Source of the DNA: Microstegium vimineum | Taxonomy: Eukaryota > Streptophyta > Magnoliopsida > Poales > Poaceae | Assembly (NCBI GenBank): GCA_022036555.1 | Contig: CM039133.1 | Span: 42,918,718-42,982,717, forward strand | DNA length: 64,000 nt | Reading direction: 5' to 3' | In this document: one piece after another, positions 22,097-33,608 of the stretch | How the letters are laid out: each line of letters starts with the position of its first letter | How positions within the stretch are numbered: the first letter of the stretch is position 1 | Position numbers and translations under genes: made by a program | Notes under the pieces: generated by a model | What the model was told of the DNA's origin: nothing | Databases searched by the model: none | The model's input: the letters and a program-made list of their open reading frames with translations, nothing else

Positions 22097-22375
22097 GGTT
22101 TTTTTTTCTGAGAATACATAGTACAACGTTGACGCTCACACACGCATGCACACTCACCCTATGAATACACGTACACAAATCCTACCCCTATGAGCATCTC
22201 TGAAGGACTAAGCCGACAGATCTTGAAGTTCACGAAGTCACCACAGGTGCCTCGCTGTCGACGGGAATGTCGCCTACCACTTAATGCGTAGCACAGGTGC
22301 GAGTACCAAGATTTGAACCCTGATGAGTAGCGTCCCACTAAACAGTGCTATCATTATACCACATGCCCATTCACA
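22097..22375 (-). mobile_element. tRNA-related SINE
   Basis: On the minus strand the element starts GGGCATGTGGTATAATG, contains a box-B-like GGTTCAAATCTTGG (22304-22317) downstream of a box-A-like region, and ends in a GAGCGTCAACGTTG-type tail followed by an A-rich run (T run 22098-22108 on the plus strand). It is flanked by a 15-bp target duplication, AAGGTGGTAGTTGTT (22082-22096) and AAGGTAGTAGTTGTT (22376-22390), with one mismatch. It resembles grass p-SINE/ZmSINE-type elements. Such elements are transcribed by RNA polymerase III and mobilised by LINE machinery. Confidence 0.75.
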
Positions 22376-22390
22376 AAGGTAGTAGTTGTT

Positions 22391-22640
22391 TTGGATTTGG
22401 GAGAACATAAGACTTTTGTGTCGTCCTGTGCAAGAAATAGACAAGCGGACAACGACTCCGGAAAGCATCCCGTCCGACTGGGTCGGACGGGTACCGCATT
22501 CCGACCCCCCACCTCCACCTGCGCATGATTTAATTGATGGGCCTCATCTGACACATAAAGTACGAGCGTGCGGCCCAATCGTTGCAACTATGACATTATA
22601 CTAGTACTCTGGTGGTGCAGCCCCCGTGGTGAGCCCACCT
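22391..22640. other. Sequence after the SINE, unassigned
   Basis: A short stretch with a GTCCGACTGGGTCGGAC inverted repeat (22471-22487) and a C-rich run (22503-22520). It may still belong to the decayed LINE, but I recognise no coding motif. Confidence 0.3.
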
Positions 22641-23430
22641 GGTTCACTGAGTTTCTCTTTCTTTTTCCTCTTCCTTTTTCTTTCCTTTCGACTATTTCTT
22701 TTTCCTTTTTGTTTTATTTTTCATTTTTCTATCTCTCATTCTCTTAATTTTTATTTTGTTTTCATCTTTTTATTCTTTTTTTATTTTCATCTATTCTTTT
22801 TCTAGGTACGGGTGGTTTTATTTTATTTAATTATTTTATTTATTCTTTTTTCATTATTAAATTTCTTTTCTATGTGTTATTTAATCTTTATTTTTTATTT
22901 TTTATAATTAGTATGTTTCTTATTTATTCACGGTTTTGTTCTTTTTTTCTTCTTCTGGTTTTCATTCTCTTTTCTTTTCCTTTGTATTCTTTTTGTCATG
23001 TGTTTGAGTTCTGTGTTAGAATCTGGTCTTGTACTATTTTCTTTTTTTTACTATAATTAGTTACTTTATTATTTCTTTTATTGTATTTTTATTATACCTG
23101 TAATGTTTACTTATTATAGATACTATGTTCTATGAAATATATAGTGATGTTCGTGCAGTTTTAATATGATGTTCCACGATGTATTTGTAATGTTCAATAT
23201 CATTTTTCTTCTTTTTATTTGAGTATAATTAATTACTTCACTAATATATTATCTATTTATTTTAATTTTTTATATTTTTATTATATATGTGATGTTCACG
23301 TAGTATAAGCATGATGTTCCATGCTATTTTTTGTGATGTTTCATGTCATATTAATGTGATGTTCGACGATGATCTGTAAATGTATATTCAATATAAGATT
23401 AATGTTGGTAATTTTTTTTATCAAAATGTA
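22641..23430. repeat. T-rich low-complexity tract with GATGTTC repeats
   Basis: 22641-23060 is almost pure pyrimidine/T-rich sequence with CTTTTT and TTTATT words. From 23140 to 23375 the word GATGTTC or GATGTTT occurs about six times, often followed by C[AG]CGATG or CATG, with irregular 25-50 bp spacing. There is no coding potential. It may be the inside of an unrecognised non-autonomous element. Confidence 0.5.
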
Positions 23431-24045
23431 TCCGTGTGTGGTCTTGTTTTGAAGAGTTTATTATAAGGAACACAATGGTGCGATCGGATTTTAATTCTGA
23501 TACTCGGTTTATCAGCTATCACTTTTTTTACTTTGAACAAACATTAGAATACGCTGACGTCAGCTATTTTGGATCTAGTGCATGTTGCTTCGGATCTAAG
23601 TGCATGTTGTTATTTTAAATAGGTGAACGGTGCAGGGAAACAGTCTGGCCCAACAAAAATAATTGAATTCAGCCCAATAAAATTCACGAGTAGCAAATAA
23701 TTAGGCCTTGGGGGAGGGGGTCGGCCGGAAGGCCAGGTCGAGTGGAAGCCTGGCGAAAATGAATGGTGCTGGCCCAATAAATTAGCAGAAATCAGCCCAC
23801 GGAGCATGAGGCAAAAACATACCCTGGTCGGAAGCTAACTGCTCCCGAGCGCCTGTCCTCTCGAAGTAGAGGAGGAAAAATGGGCCGGAGAGCATGTGAG
23901 AAACTGGGCCTAATGGTCTGAAAAGGTCTGCAGGTGAAGCCCAACATCAGCCATACCAGCCCAACCCAACCCAACCCCTTCTTTGCGTGTACACGTGGCC
24001 TCTTAATTTAAATAACGCCATAACGGACATCGTGGGCGCGCAGAA
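23431..24045 (+). promoter_or_regulatory. 5' flank of the PPR pseudogene
   Basis: The segment contains several GGCCCA/TGGGCC or GCCCAA/TTGGGC words (for example 23646, 23768, 23881, 23907 and 23948). Such site-II-like elements are common upstream of plant organelle and ribosomal protein genes and fit a PPR promoter. An AT-rich AATTTAAATAA lies at 24005-24015. Nothing else is recognisable. Confidence 0.4.
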
Positions 24046-25892
24046 ATGGCAAACCCAACCCAACCCCGTCGCGCCGCCGCCGCCGCTGCTGCTGCCGTGG
24101 CGGCGCCTGCTGGTAACCGATCCGTAGGCCGCAGCTGCTGGCGGGCGCGGTAGAGGCGGCGATCGCCTCCGGGTCTCCGCGGCTCAGCCGAGCGGCCCAC
24201 GCGCTGAGGCTGCTCGCCCCGGCGCTGGCTGCGGACCCGAGCCCCACGCCCCGGCCCACCGTGGTTTCCTACACGGCCTTCATCTCGGGCGCTCTCGACG
24301 TTCGGCGCCATGCTCCGGCAGTCCGCCTCGACCTCCGGTCCTCCGCCCCCAACGACTTCACGTTCCCTTCCGCGTTCAAGGCCTCCACCTCGGCCTCTAC
24401 GCCTCCGCTCCAGGCCGCATCTGCACGCCCTCGCGCTCAAGTTCGGCGCTGGACATGTACTTCAAGACGGGCGGGCCGCCTCGCCGCCTGAACGTGGTCG
24501 CCTGGAACACGGTGCTCGACGGACGGGTGCTTGAAACGGTGCAGGCCTACTTTGGGTTCTGATGCGCTGGCGGGATGTGTGGAACTACGTGGTCTCAGTC
24601 TGCGCGTGCTCCGTACCTGCGCCTTGGGGACTAGTTCCATGGTTTTGTGCTGAAGTGCGGCTTCGACAAGGATGCCTCCGTGCTCCAATTCTATGGTGGA
24701 CTTTCATGCATGGCAGTGTTTGATGGGATGGGTGTTCGGAGCAGCGTGTCCTGGTGTTGTCGCATATGCTCAGAATGGAATAGGGGGCACTGGGGCAGAG
24801 GAGGAGCCTTTCTTGGTGTACATGGGTGAAAGGAGAGCTGGCCAGCTGGGGAAGAGCCGACTGACTTCATGGTTTCCAATGCTAGGACTTGACCTTGGGC
24901 GTGCTCTGCAAGCTAGCAGTTGCTGTCTGTTCCTGCATTGATCCAAACATTTCTATTGCTAGTGCATTGCTTGACATGTACTGGAAGTGTGGCGGTATCC
25001 GAGACGCTGAGCTGGTATTTTTCGAGATGTCACAGCGGAATCTTGTCACATGGAAATATGGAATGTGATGATAGGAGGTTATGCTCATATTGGTGATGCT
25101 GGAAATGCACTTGCAGTGTTTGATTGAAATGATAATGGGTCAAGAAACAGAACCTAATTACTACATCACACTTGTCAATGTTCTCACGCATGCAGCAGAG
25201 GAGGAGGTTTGACAAAGGAAGGGTATGGTTGTTCCAGGCAATGAAGTGAGCAGAGGTTTGGGATTGAACCAAGAATTGAGCATTATGCTTGTGTGGTGGA
25301 CTTGCTTGGTCGTGCAGGAATGGAAGAGCGAGCTTATGAGATAATACGTACAGGGGATGCCAATGAGACCTTCCATTTCTGTCTGGGCGGGGGGCACTAC
25401 TCGGGGGATGCAAGATGCATGGGAAGACAGAGCTTGGAAGGATTGCTGCTGAGGAGTTGTTTGAACTTGATCCTCATCAGGACTCGGGCAATCATGTTTT
25501 GCTCTCTGACATGCTTGCATCTGCTGGCAGGGAAAGTAACTTAAATACCCTTGTTTTCAATCAAGCTCCACTCGTTCATAAAATTGAGGTTTTGATTTAA
25601 TGTAAGTTTTTTCGGTCGAAAAAAATTAATGTAAGGATTGGAGATGAAGAATTTTGGGATCAAGAAAGACCCAGGGCGCAGTTGGATCACATGGAAAAAT
25701 GTTGTCTATGTTTTCCAGGCTAAGGACACAACACATGAGATGAATAGTGAGATTCAGGCATTATTGGCCAAGCTCAAAGGGCAAATGCAAGCTTCTGGAT
25801 ACATGCCAGACGCACAATATGCTCTCTGTGATCTTGAGGAAGAAGAGAAAGAATCGGAGGTGTTTCAACACAGTGAAAGCATAGATCTTTAA
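24046..25892 (+). pseudogene. DYW-class pentatricopeptide repeat (PPR) gene, heavily decayed
   Basis: Across shifting frames the sequence gives PPR repeats: PTVVSYTAFISGAL, NDFTFPSAFKAS, LHALALKFG, VAWNTVLDG, HGFVLKCGFDKDASV, VAYAQNGI, LLDMYWKCGGIRDAELVF, TWNMMIGGYAHIGDAGNAL, YACVVDLLGRAGMEERAYE, KMHGKTELGRIAAEELFEL and NHVLLSDMLASAGR. The E-type block GIKKDPGRSWITWKN-VYVF and SGYMPDAQYALCDLEEEE follow. The DYW deaminase motif itself is missing: the frame stops at 25892 soon after VFQHSE. About 75 bp of unrelated sequence interrupts at 25550-25630. PPR-DYW proteins edit organelle RNAs, but with more than ten frameshifts this copy is not functional. The likely parent encodes a mitochondrial editing factor. 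Confidence 0.8.
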
Positions 25893-26375
25893 GTGATGAA
25901 ACTGGTTCTAGAGATGCTGACGAAACTGGTTCAACACAATATGCTCTCTGGTATCTATTTCAGTTCCTTTACATGATTTCTATTCTATCATGGTCCAGCA
26001 TAGATTTTGTTTTAGTTGAATTCTTTGGCCATTGTGTTAATGAAGACCATTTGACTTGACCTTCCAAATTTTGAACTGATGTATTTCAAGAATGACAATA
26101 CCATGCATATGTCCACATATAGCATTTACCAAGTTCAAAATAAACATATAGCATTTACCACCACATCACTAATGCCAGCGGACTGGGCAATATCACAGTA
26201 GCTGCGTCCTTACAATACGAGACATTAATTCCACGCTGCATCATATATAGCATATACTAGTAGGCAGTAGGCCTAACATATGTACCACATAGCAGTAGAG
26301 GACCAATGCAACTAAATTATCTAGCAGCAGGTCAGTAGTTAAATCGATTTCCATCTAAGCTTTCAATCTCCAGCT
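25893..26375. other. Tail-to-tail intergenic region
   Basis: This is AT-rich DNA between the PPR pseudogene and the stop of the minus-strand host gene. It probably contains the 3' UTR of that gene (minus strand from 26375). A direct echo of AATATGCTCTCTG (25817-25829 and 25938-25950) suggests a small local duplication of the PPR end. Confidence 0.4.
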
Positions 26376-29300
26376 TCAGTTTTTGTCACCGATGCCTGCA
26401 GCACAGCAAGGAATTACACCTGTTAATGTTAATACTGCTAAAGAAACAACTTAATTGCAGGGTAACACTGCATAATACAGAAAGGGCTGCATGTTATAAA
26501 TGAAATATAAAAACAGAGACTAAGGTGGTTTTTGCCCTGAAAAACTGAAATTCACAGGTAAAGCTACCAAGTTTCAAATAATATGGATGAGACTAAGCAA
26601 GAAAAAACAGTGTACAGACCTGCATCACCCAAGGCCTCAGTTGTGGGTTTCCTATCTGGATCAAGACCTTGGCCGTTAGAAGTAGCGAGCTCCGTCCTTG
26701 GATGAATTTCTGGATTCAAGGCCTGCTGTGAACTCTCTACATTTTCTTGACTCGGATGCATATTTGTGCCTGCCCATGAATTGAATCTCATTGCAGATCA
26801 TTGGACTAGGCTCTACGAGAGTGTAATGCCCCATGAATAAAATTTGTGTCTAATATTGTCTTAGAGCAAGCATTGCAAGCACAAAAGTCAAAAGAAATAG
26901 GTTAACGTACATTCTGAATAAAGTACCATTTAATTTACTTTCGTTAGTTTCTAGAGCGATTTATAATAAGTTTTAACTGAAACTGCATCTAATGTAGAGA
27001 GTGCAGCATGTGCAAGTGATAAAGAAGAAACAAATGCAATTCTGAAACCATCAAGGAAATAAAACAAGGAAAATAAGGAAAACGGCTAACAAATTAAGGA
27101 CTACGATAACAGACATCTTCCATAATGTTTAAAAAAAATTAACTTTTTCATAGGAAGCTAAGATGAGGCAGTAGAAAGCAGACATGAACTAACATATGTA
27201 AACACATGGTAGAACTATTGTTACAAGCAATGCATTCAATTGACAAATACATTTAGTGTTTTCTAACAACTAATTAATGGATTAGTTGTGCAAATGGAGT
27301 TTCTTCTGTTATGAAAAAGGATAGTTTGAGAATTACCTGCAGTTGTCATCAATGAAATTCCAGAACTTTTATCTGGGTTTGTTAAGCGTCCATAAATAGT
27401 CCGCGAGACTGGAGGATGGAACATAGTTGCAGAGAATGGAGCACCAGGGGCAGCAGGTGTTCTTAGCATCGGGTTTGCAAATATATTTGCATTTGCTAAC
27501 AATGGCACGGAGGGATTGCTAACAGGGCCCGCCATTTTTCCGTACATGGTTCGATAGACTGGAGCAACAGGAGCACCTATATATGAAGAGCTGCACGGTT
27601 AAAATGGCAGCAGATAGCCAGGAACTTAAGTGGACAAAAACACAACAACCCAAAGAGGCTGTTACAATGGAATTTTGTTGAACTATCGTGCCTATGAAGC
27701 AGGTGTAAGATCTAGAGCAACCAACAAAAGAATAACATAATGAAAAACTTAATCACTGCAGATCTTAGAAATTATTTCTGCAAAAAAAAGAATACACATG
27801 CATAGGAAGTGTTAAATAAGGTCACTACAGAACCATATCATGACAAAATATCATAGAGGCCACATAAGAGGCAGGGAATGCAGGGCTAATCACTTGTTCT
27901 AGGAGCAAAATGATAAAGGTCAGAACCGAGCAGCTAGTCAGCACAAACAATTGGCTAGTAATTTTCTAATATATTGAATATTGAATCTGTATATTACAGA
28001 ATTTTAGAAAGAAATCTACAGTACAGAAGTCACAAGAAGATGGTGTGCACACCAAGAGGCAGCAGCAGCAGCATCAGGATTGGACAAGGTTAGAGATAAG
28101 CCTTTTCCATCTAGCTAAATTTAGATATAAAATTTAGTTAGAGACAATCTTGGTTTGCTTAGTTTGTTAAGAGACAGTTCAGATTTGCTTAGAGACACAA
28201 GTTGCTAGGAGCCTAGGACAGGCCACTGCATCTATATAAGCAGGGCCAAGGCATTTGTGAGGGTATGACGCCTATCATGGCACTGCCAGTAAGGTCCAGG
28301 AGACCAGGACCATGTCCTACTACCTTTAACTATAACCTCTTCCAACCCACTTATCTCCATGCCTGTGACACTATGGGGATGACAATAAATTTCATGAGAT
28401 ATGCATTTGGCAACCACATCCTAGTAATTTTTGGCTACCACATCCTAGTAATTTTTGGCTATAACTTTTCCCAACACCCTGATGCACTGCATGTCTTTCA
28501 ATGGTCCATGTCCATCTAACGATCAATTTCACATATTAGTAATACAGATAGAGGTTTAGTTTTTTAAACTTCTAGAATTGTTCAACTAATATACCCCATT
28601 TGTGAAAATGAACATACAGTATTCTCTTACGAAATGAGATTAACACTTACTGAGGCTGGCAAAGGTTTGGAAATGGTGTTGAATTAGATTACCTGTTCCT
28701 CTCAATAATGAGACCCAAGACTTAGCATTATTTGTCAAGGTATCAAGTGTACGCCTCTGGGATTCTAGATTACGCCTCAGGGAGTCTAGAATTGATAGAG
28801 CACCTACAACAATTTCCATGGTTAGAAGTGACAGTAGATAGCCAACTAGCCAAGCAATGAGAAAATAAAGGCATATATAACATCAAGTGTGATTTGGATG
28901 TGGCACAGAAGCGCACCTTTAAATTATGTTTCACATAAAACAGGTATATGCTTGTGAAGCAACCAACAATATAATGATATAATGGAAAACTAACGGGAAA
29001 GGTGTGTGGTGCCATAGTAGATCTTTTCTTGAAATTTCTATACATGGTACATGGAGCCAAACAATGTGTATGTGTAGGAGGTTGATAAAAAAAAAAGGAA
29101 TACCAAGTATAAACCTAGCAAAGCAATTAAATCAATAATGAAAATAAAACTATAGCAACATTAATAAGTCAGTGCAGTAGGATTAAAGAGCTGACTGTAA
29201 CAAAGATGAAGTGATCTAAATTAGTAAAGAAGCTAATACAAGATATATAGGAAGCATCAAAATGTTAAATTTTGCAAAGCATTAACATGCTGGATCACAA

Positions 29301-31479
29301 CCAAAAAATACATGTAAAAGGCAAAGCTGAAGTGGAGAGGAAAGAAATGATCAAAAACTGCTTGACATAACTTTAGTATGCAGATTCTACCCAAAAGGAT
29401 CCAACAAATAACACATCCCATGCAAAACCTAGATAGTGACTTTAAACAATAAAATCTTGATAAACGTACTTTTTTTTGCACTTGGCTGAAGTGGACTTTC
29501 TTGATGGAGCTCCTGACGTTTTCCAGCTTTTAAACAATCATCTGAAGGTCAGTTAAGCTCACCACAGTCAATACGATGGTATCCATTCAATATTTCTTTA
29601 TACAAATTAAATGAACTCACATAATCCAATCTCAAATAAAGTGTGGTTGTGGGTTTGTGGGGGTGCGTGAGCGGTGTTATGTGTGGTTCTTTGTTGGGGG
29701 TTATGAAACACTCCGGCGTGTTGGAGAAAAGAAATCCCAAACAAAGTAATTGTAGAGAGTTCTCTGGTTTGTTTCGGTGATAACAGTTTATATATAATAA
29801 TGTAATAAAATAGAATAAGATCATAGCTTGCATATGCATGCTCAGGCTAGCAAAGACTAACCAATAAGAAATTAGGTAAATATAGGTCATGCATTTGTAA
29901 CTTTTAAGCAGCCTTGAATTAGGACATATTAGTCTTACCAATAGCATCTGCTGCCCAGTTCAGTGCCTTGTCTGACAGTTCTGCAATTGGAAAGCATATA
30001 TATATTATTAGCTGCTGCCTCATACACAATCGCTACAAACTAGGAGTATATTGCTTTATTCACAAGACGTTCTACTGAGGAGGGTATTATACCATCATGT
30101 GATCCCTGCAAGTGATTTGAAGAAACTGGCAGACTGCAAAAGGCATCATGTGTAAGGAAAATCAGAAACAGGGGATTGAGCTAGTGAAGAGTGTTTTAGT
30201 TGCGTTGTCTTAGGATAAGTAACTACACTGTTCTTACCGCTTTTTCAGAAGAAAGCGCTTGGTCAGAGTAGATGGTCGTGGCCGCCGGACTTGTTTCTTG
30301 AAGCGATACCTTGGGCGTAAACTTGCAGTGATTAAAATCAAATCAGCATATAGAGTACCAACAAAAGTGAATATATAGACAAGCTAGCGCACAATAGAGA
30401 CCGAGGATTTCAGTTTAAAGATATATACCCGAATCCTATAGGAAGAACATTGTGTGGCTTCATTGGTCCACCCGGCATGAGCACCAACTCTTTCAGCTCT
30501 GGAGTTCTGTAAGCCAATTCATCCACGATCTCCGATGCCTTGCGCCGCACACGTTCCCAATCCATGGATGCCCTGTCACATGCATTTATACATTTGTTAG
30601 CACATGACTAAACTGATTTGAGGCACAATATAAAGAACACCACCTTCCATAAAAATAAATAAAAAAAATAAAATAAAAAAACACCACCAGTCCACCAGGG
30701 CAACAAGCCAACAGCAAACACACCAACACACCAGTGTAACAACTAAGGGGTGATGTCAAGTGGGGGAATTAAGCAAAGCAAGCATATGATTGGTCCGGAT
30801 CGGAGCGAATTGAGGAAACACTCTACGCATCTACCACGATACTGCTGGATCGGAGGTCCCAAATAAACTAAACCTGAAATACTGCTTGGTGTGGAGTGCG
30901 TTGAGGACGATGGTGCGGATCCTGAGATGGCCGGTGCCGAAGGTTTTGCCGTGGTCGAGGCAGGTGTTGTAACTGGCGGCCACCGATTCGCTTCCCTGGA
31001 CGATGCTGACCAGGAAATGGAGCAAGTGGAGGAATAGGTGTAGGACCTGCGCCTCCACACTGAGACGGTCGTCGAAGTTGGGCGGCGGCACGAAGCGCGA
31101 GAGGTAGCCGCGGGCGTTCGCCCACTTGCCCTGCTCCACGAGCTGCCGCAGTAGCGGCACGGAGAAGAAGGCGTCCGTCTCGCCAGTGATGCTGACCAGT
31201 TAATTTCATTTTTAGCAAAAAAATAACAGCGACAGCGAGCGAGCTGTCAAGCAATTAATTAAGCTGCAGTGCTGAGCGAGCGTACGATGCGAAGGCGGCC
31301 TTGAAGCCCTGGAGCCAGAGGAAGGTGAGGAGGCGCCGCTGGCGTGATCGGCGCACGCAGGGGTACTCCGCCGCGGGAACGCCGCCGGTAGCCGGCTGCT
31401 TGTCCTCGCCACAGGCGGCGGTGATGGTCGCCGTGATCGCGGTCGCGCCGCGCCGCCGGTGCTGGTATTGCAAGGCCAT
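26376..31479 (-). CDS. Host gene, 11 exons, 471-residue protein with LisH/CTLH-like N-terminus
   Basis: Exons by minus strand: 31479-31286, 31191-30874, 30572-30429, 30321-30238, 30133-30093, 29980-29939, 29541-29470, 28803-28693, 27576-27337, 26769-26620, 26395-26376. All ten introns are GT-AG and the exons sum to 1416 nt, an uninterrupted frame ending in TGA. The ATG at 31479 has A at -3 and G at +4. Residues 48-64 (RRLLTFLWLQGFKAAF) and 76-98 (VPLLRQLVEQGKWANA then RGYLSRF) resemble a LisH/CTLH helical module as in TOPLESS-type proteins; no WD40 repeats follow. Residues 222-247 are strongly basic (RYRFKKQVRRPRP, KRFLLKKR), a plausible nuclear signal. Exon 8 is a helical, coiled-coil-like segment. 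Exon 9 has a repeated YRTMYGKM/SRTIYGRL motif. Function unknown; a nuclear scaffold role is inference. Confidence 0.8.
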
Positions 31480-32024
31480 GATCGACGCGCAGGAGCTGGC
31501 TGGCGTGCGGACTTGGGGGGCAAGACATTGTTGTTTATAAAATTATTTTTTTGTTTGCATAGGGTGTACCACGTTGCGGTCTGCAAAGATCAGTCTTGGT
31601 ATACATCATCTATTTCATATTTGATCCAGTTTCAGATTTTAGGATATATAAAATTCAGATAATCTTAAATAAGGAAAAAAAGTAGAACATGGTTTATAAA
31701 AAAAATATACAACTGGTTTTATTTTTTAACACAATTTTTCTATAAATTTGTAATTTGTAATTTATGCAGCCCAAGACCCCCCCAGTCCCCAGCTCCGCAA
31801 AAGGGTTCGGTGTCCGCCCTCTCCTGCACGCGCTGTCTCTCCAGTCTACGGCGGCGACGCGAGCTGCAGGCACACCGGAGAGAGGCCATCACGCGGTGAG
31901 TACAGTCTGTCTGGCGAGGCGATCACGCGGTGAGCACAGCCTGTCTGCCTCGCTCTCTCCTGGACACCTCAGGATTTGATTAATTTGCCGTTCCAGACCG
32001 GACGACCACCACCCGCTCGACGGA
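31480..32024. promoter_or_regulatory. Divergent intergenic region between the host gene and F-box-2
   Basis: About 545 bp separate two divergently oriented starts. The middle (31600-31760) is AT-rich, while the F-box side has a GC-rich leader with a 37-bp tandem duplication around CACGCGGTGAG (31889-31955). It is a candidate bidirectional promoter. No TATA box is certain. Confidence 0.4.
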
Positions 32025-32611
32025 ATGTCTCAAGTGAGTGAGGTCGCGAGGAGCAAGAGGAGGACTGCTGATGGAAGTCCAGACCGCCTCAGTGCGCTCC
32101 CTGAATGTCTTCTGCTGGACCTTCTGTCCTTCCTTCCATCGAGGGGCGCCGTGCGGACGTGTGTGCTTGCCCGCCACTGGCGCAACCTATGGAAGGAGGT
32201 GCCTGCCCTCCGCATCACCCCTGCCACCAAGTCAAGGTACTCGGACGCGAGTGCCCTGAACAAGTTCGTCAACTACCTGCTGTTCTTCCGCAATCGGTCG
32301 CCTCTCCTTGTGGCCGAACTCAACTCCTATGAAGGTGGCGATTTTGATGAGGCTGTCCAGTATTTGGAGCTTTGGATTCGGTACAGTTTATCATGCCCAG
32401 TTGCCAAACTCTGTCACTGTCACCAGACACGACGTATATCAAAGTTGGCTGCTTCCCAAGGGACTTATCACCTCTGACCACTTGACAGGAGTTACACTTA
32501 ACCAGGTTATGACAGAGGACGATCTGGATTTCTCAAGTTGTGTGTCTCTAAAGGATCTGTAGATGACTGATTGTGGCATTTTCTGTGACAGAATCATATC
32601 CCAATCAAGGT
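32025..32611 (+). pseudogene. F-box protein gene, frameshifted and 3'-truncated
   Basis: From the ATG at 32025 the F-box is clear: DRLSALPECLLLDLLSFLP, AVRTCVLARHWRNLWKEVP and LRITPAT (residues about 20-65), then VQYLELWIRYSLSC. Near 32395-32440 the conserved continuation is spread over three frames (SVTVTRHDVY, then IKVGCFPRD, then LITSDHLTGVTLNQ), so at least two indels occurred. A TAG at 32561 interrupts SLKDL/MTDCGIFCDRI, and similarity stops near 32611. It belongs to the same broad F-box/FBD-type family as 5774-6321 but is not a close copy. Not expected to be functional. Confidence 0.75.
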
Positions 32612-32642
32612 AATCCTAGGCCTTGGTTCCAACCGGAACTAA

Positions 32643-32854
32643 GGGCTTGTTTGGGACTGCTCCACAAACTCTACTCTACAAACTCCACTGTGGAGCAACT
32701 CCACAAAAAACTGGAGTTTGTGGAGTACCTCTTTAGGTGTTCTCACAACTTCAATTTTTTTTTTGGAGTTGTGTCCGTGGAGCTGAAATCGTTTGGCTAA
32801 AAAAACATAGAGGAGAGCTGGAAAACGTGAAGCGGAGCAGTCCCAAACAGGCCC
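32643..32854. mobile_element. Tourist-like (PIF/Harbinger) MITE, 212 bp
   Basis: The TIRs are GGGCTTGTTTGGGACTGCTCC on the left (32643) and the complement of GGAGCAGTCCCAAACAGGCCC on the right, 20 of 21 matching. The flanking TAA trinucleotides (32640-32642 and 32855-32857) are the target duplication typical of PIF/Harbinger. The interior has direct and inverted copies of CACAAACTC and GGAGTTTGTGGAG. There is no coding capacity. Confidence 0.85.
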
Positions 32855-32857
32855 TAA

Positions 32858-33278
32858 AGGTTAACCCTCCGCGCCCGTTCTCTTCTTCCTCATGCATCGA
32901 CTCTTGGAGACTCCGGCCACACGCCGCCGCCACCACCCCGACACCGCTGGCCCTCGTCGAACCCGTGCGCGCCATCCTTTCCGCTGCCGCCATCGACCTC
33001 GTCAACCTCACCCGTGCGCGCTACCCCACACTCCTGCATTGGTGCGCTGCACGCGGCCCCTCGACGTAACCCCGGCCGCCGCCGCCGCCGCCATCGATCG
33101 ATCTCGTCGACCTCGCCTGCGCTGCCCCACTCCTGCGCCGGCCACGGCCCTCGACACGACCCCGATGTCGCCGCCATCCAAGTTTTGCTAGGCGCTAGGC
33201 GGATTCTAGGCGGCGATCCACTGCCTAGCCTAGGCGGGAGTAATCGTGTCTAGCCGTTCTATGCGTTTTGGCAATTTA
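32858..33278. other. GC-rich segment, origin unclear
   Basis: 32870-33180 is very GC-rich with GCCGCCGCC runs and repeated ATCGACCTCGTC-like phrases, resembling a degenerate 5' exon. 33185-33240 has repeated CTAGGCG/CGCCTAG words. Open frames exist on both strands but none has a recognisable domain, so I call no gene. Confidence 0.35.
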
Positions 33279-33608
33279 CACTACAAGACATTGGGCCTTC
33301 TATGACCATTTTCATATGACAAAGCACCTTTTAGTCATAGAAACTATGAGTTTATGACAAATTTTCAATGGATGATAAGCACTTGTGACCAAGATTTGAT
33401 TTAGTCATAAACAACCGTCACCATGTGCCTTCCCCAATCTTTATGACAATAGCTAATGACGAAAGTGATGGTCATAAATAAAAAAATCAATTTTCTCAAT
33501 CTTTACGACAATAGCTAATGACATAAATAGAAATTCTAACTTTTAATTAGAAAAATATATTGGCACAGCCACACTTAGCCTGGATTGGTGAGACCCACAC
33601 TTACATAT

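Noticed and set aside
22097..22375. A tRNA gene on the minus strand
   Set aside because: Box-A- and box-B-like sequences are present, but the length, tail and target duplication are those of a SINE, and no cloverleaf can be drawn.
24003..24440. A 145-residue minus-strand frame over the PPR start
   Set aside because: It is the complement of GC-rich PPR coding sequence and has no motif of its own.
5774..32611. The two F-box fragments as halves of one gene
   Set aside because: Both contain the N-terminal F-box and differ throughout, so they are separate family members.
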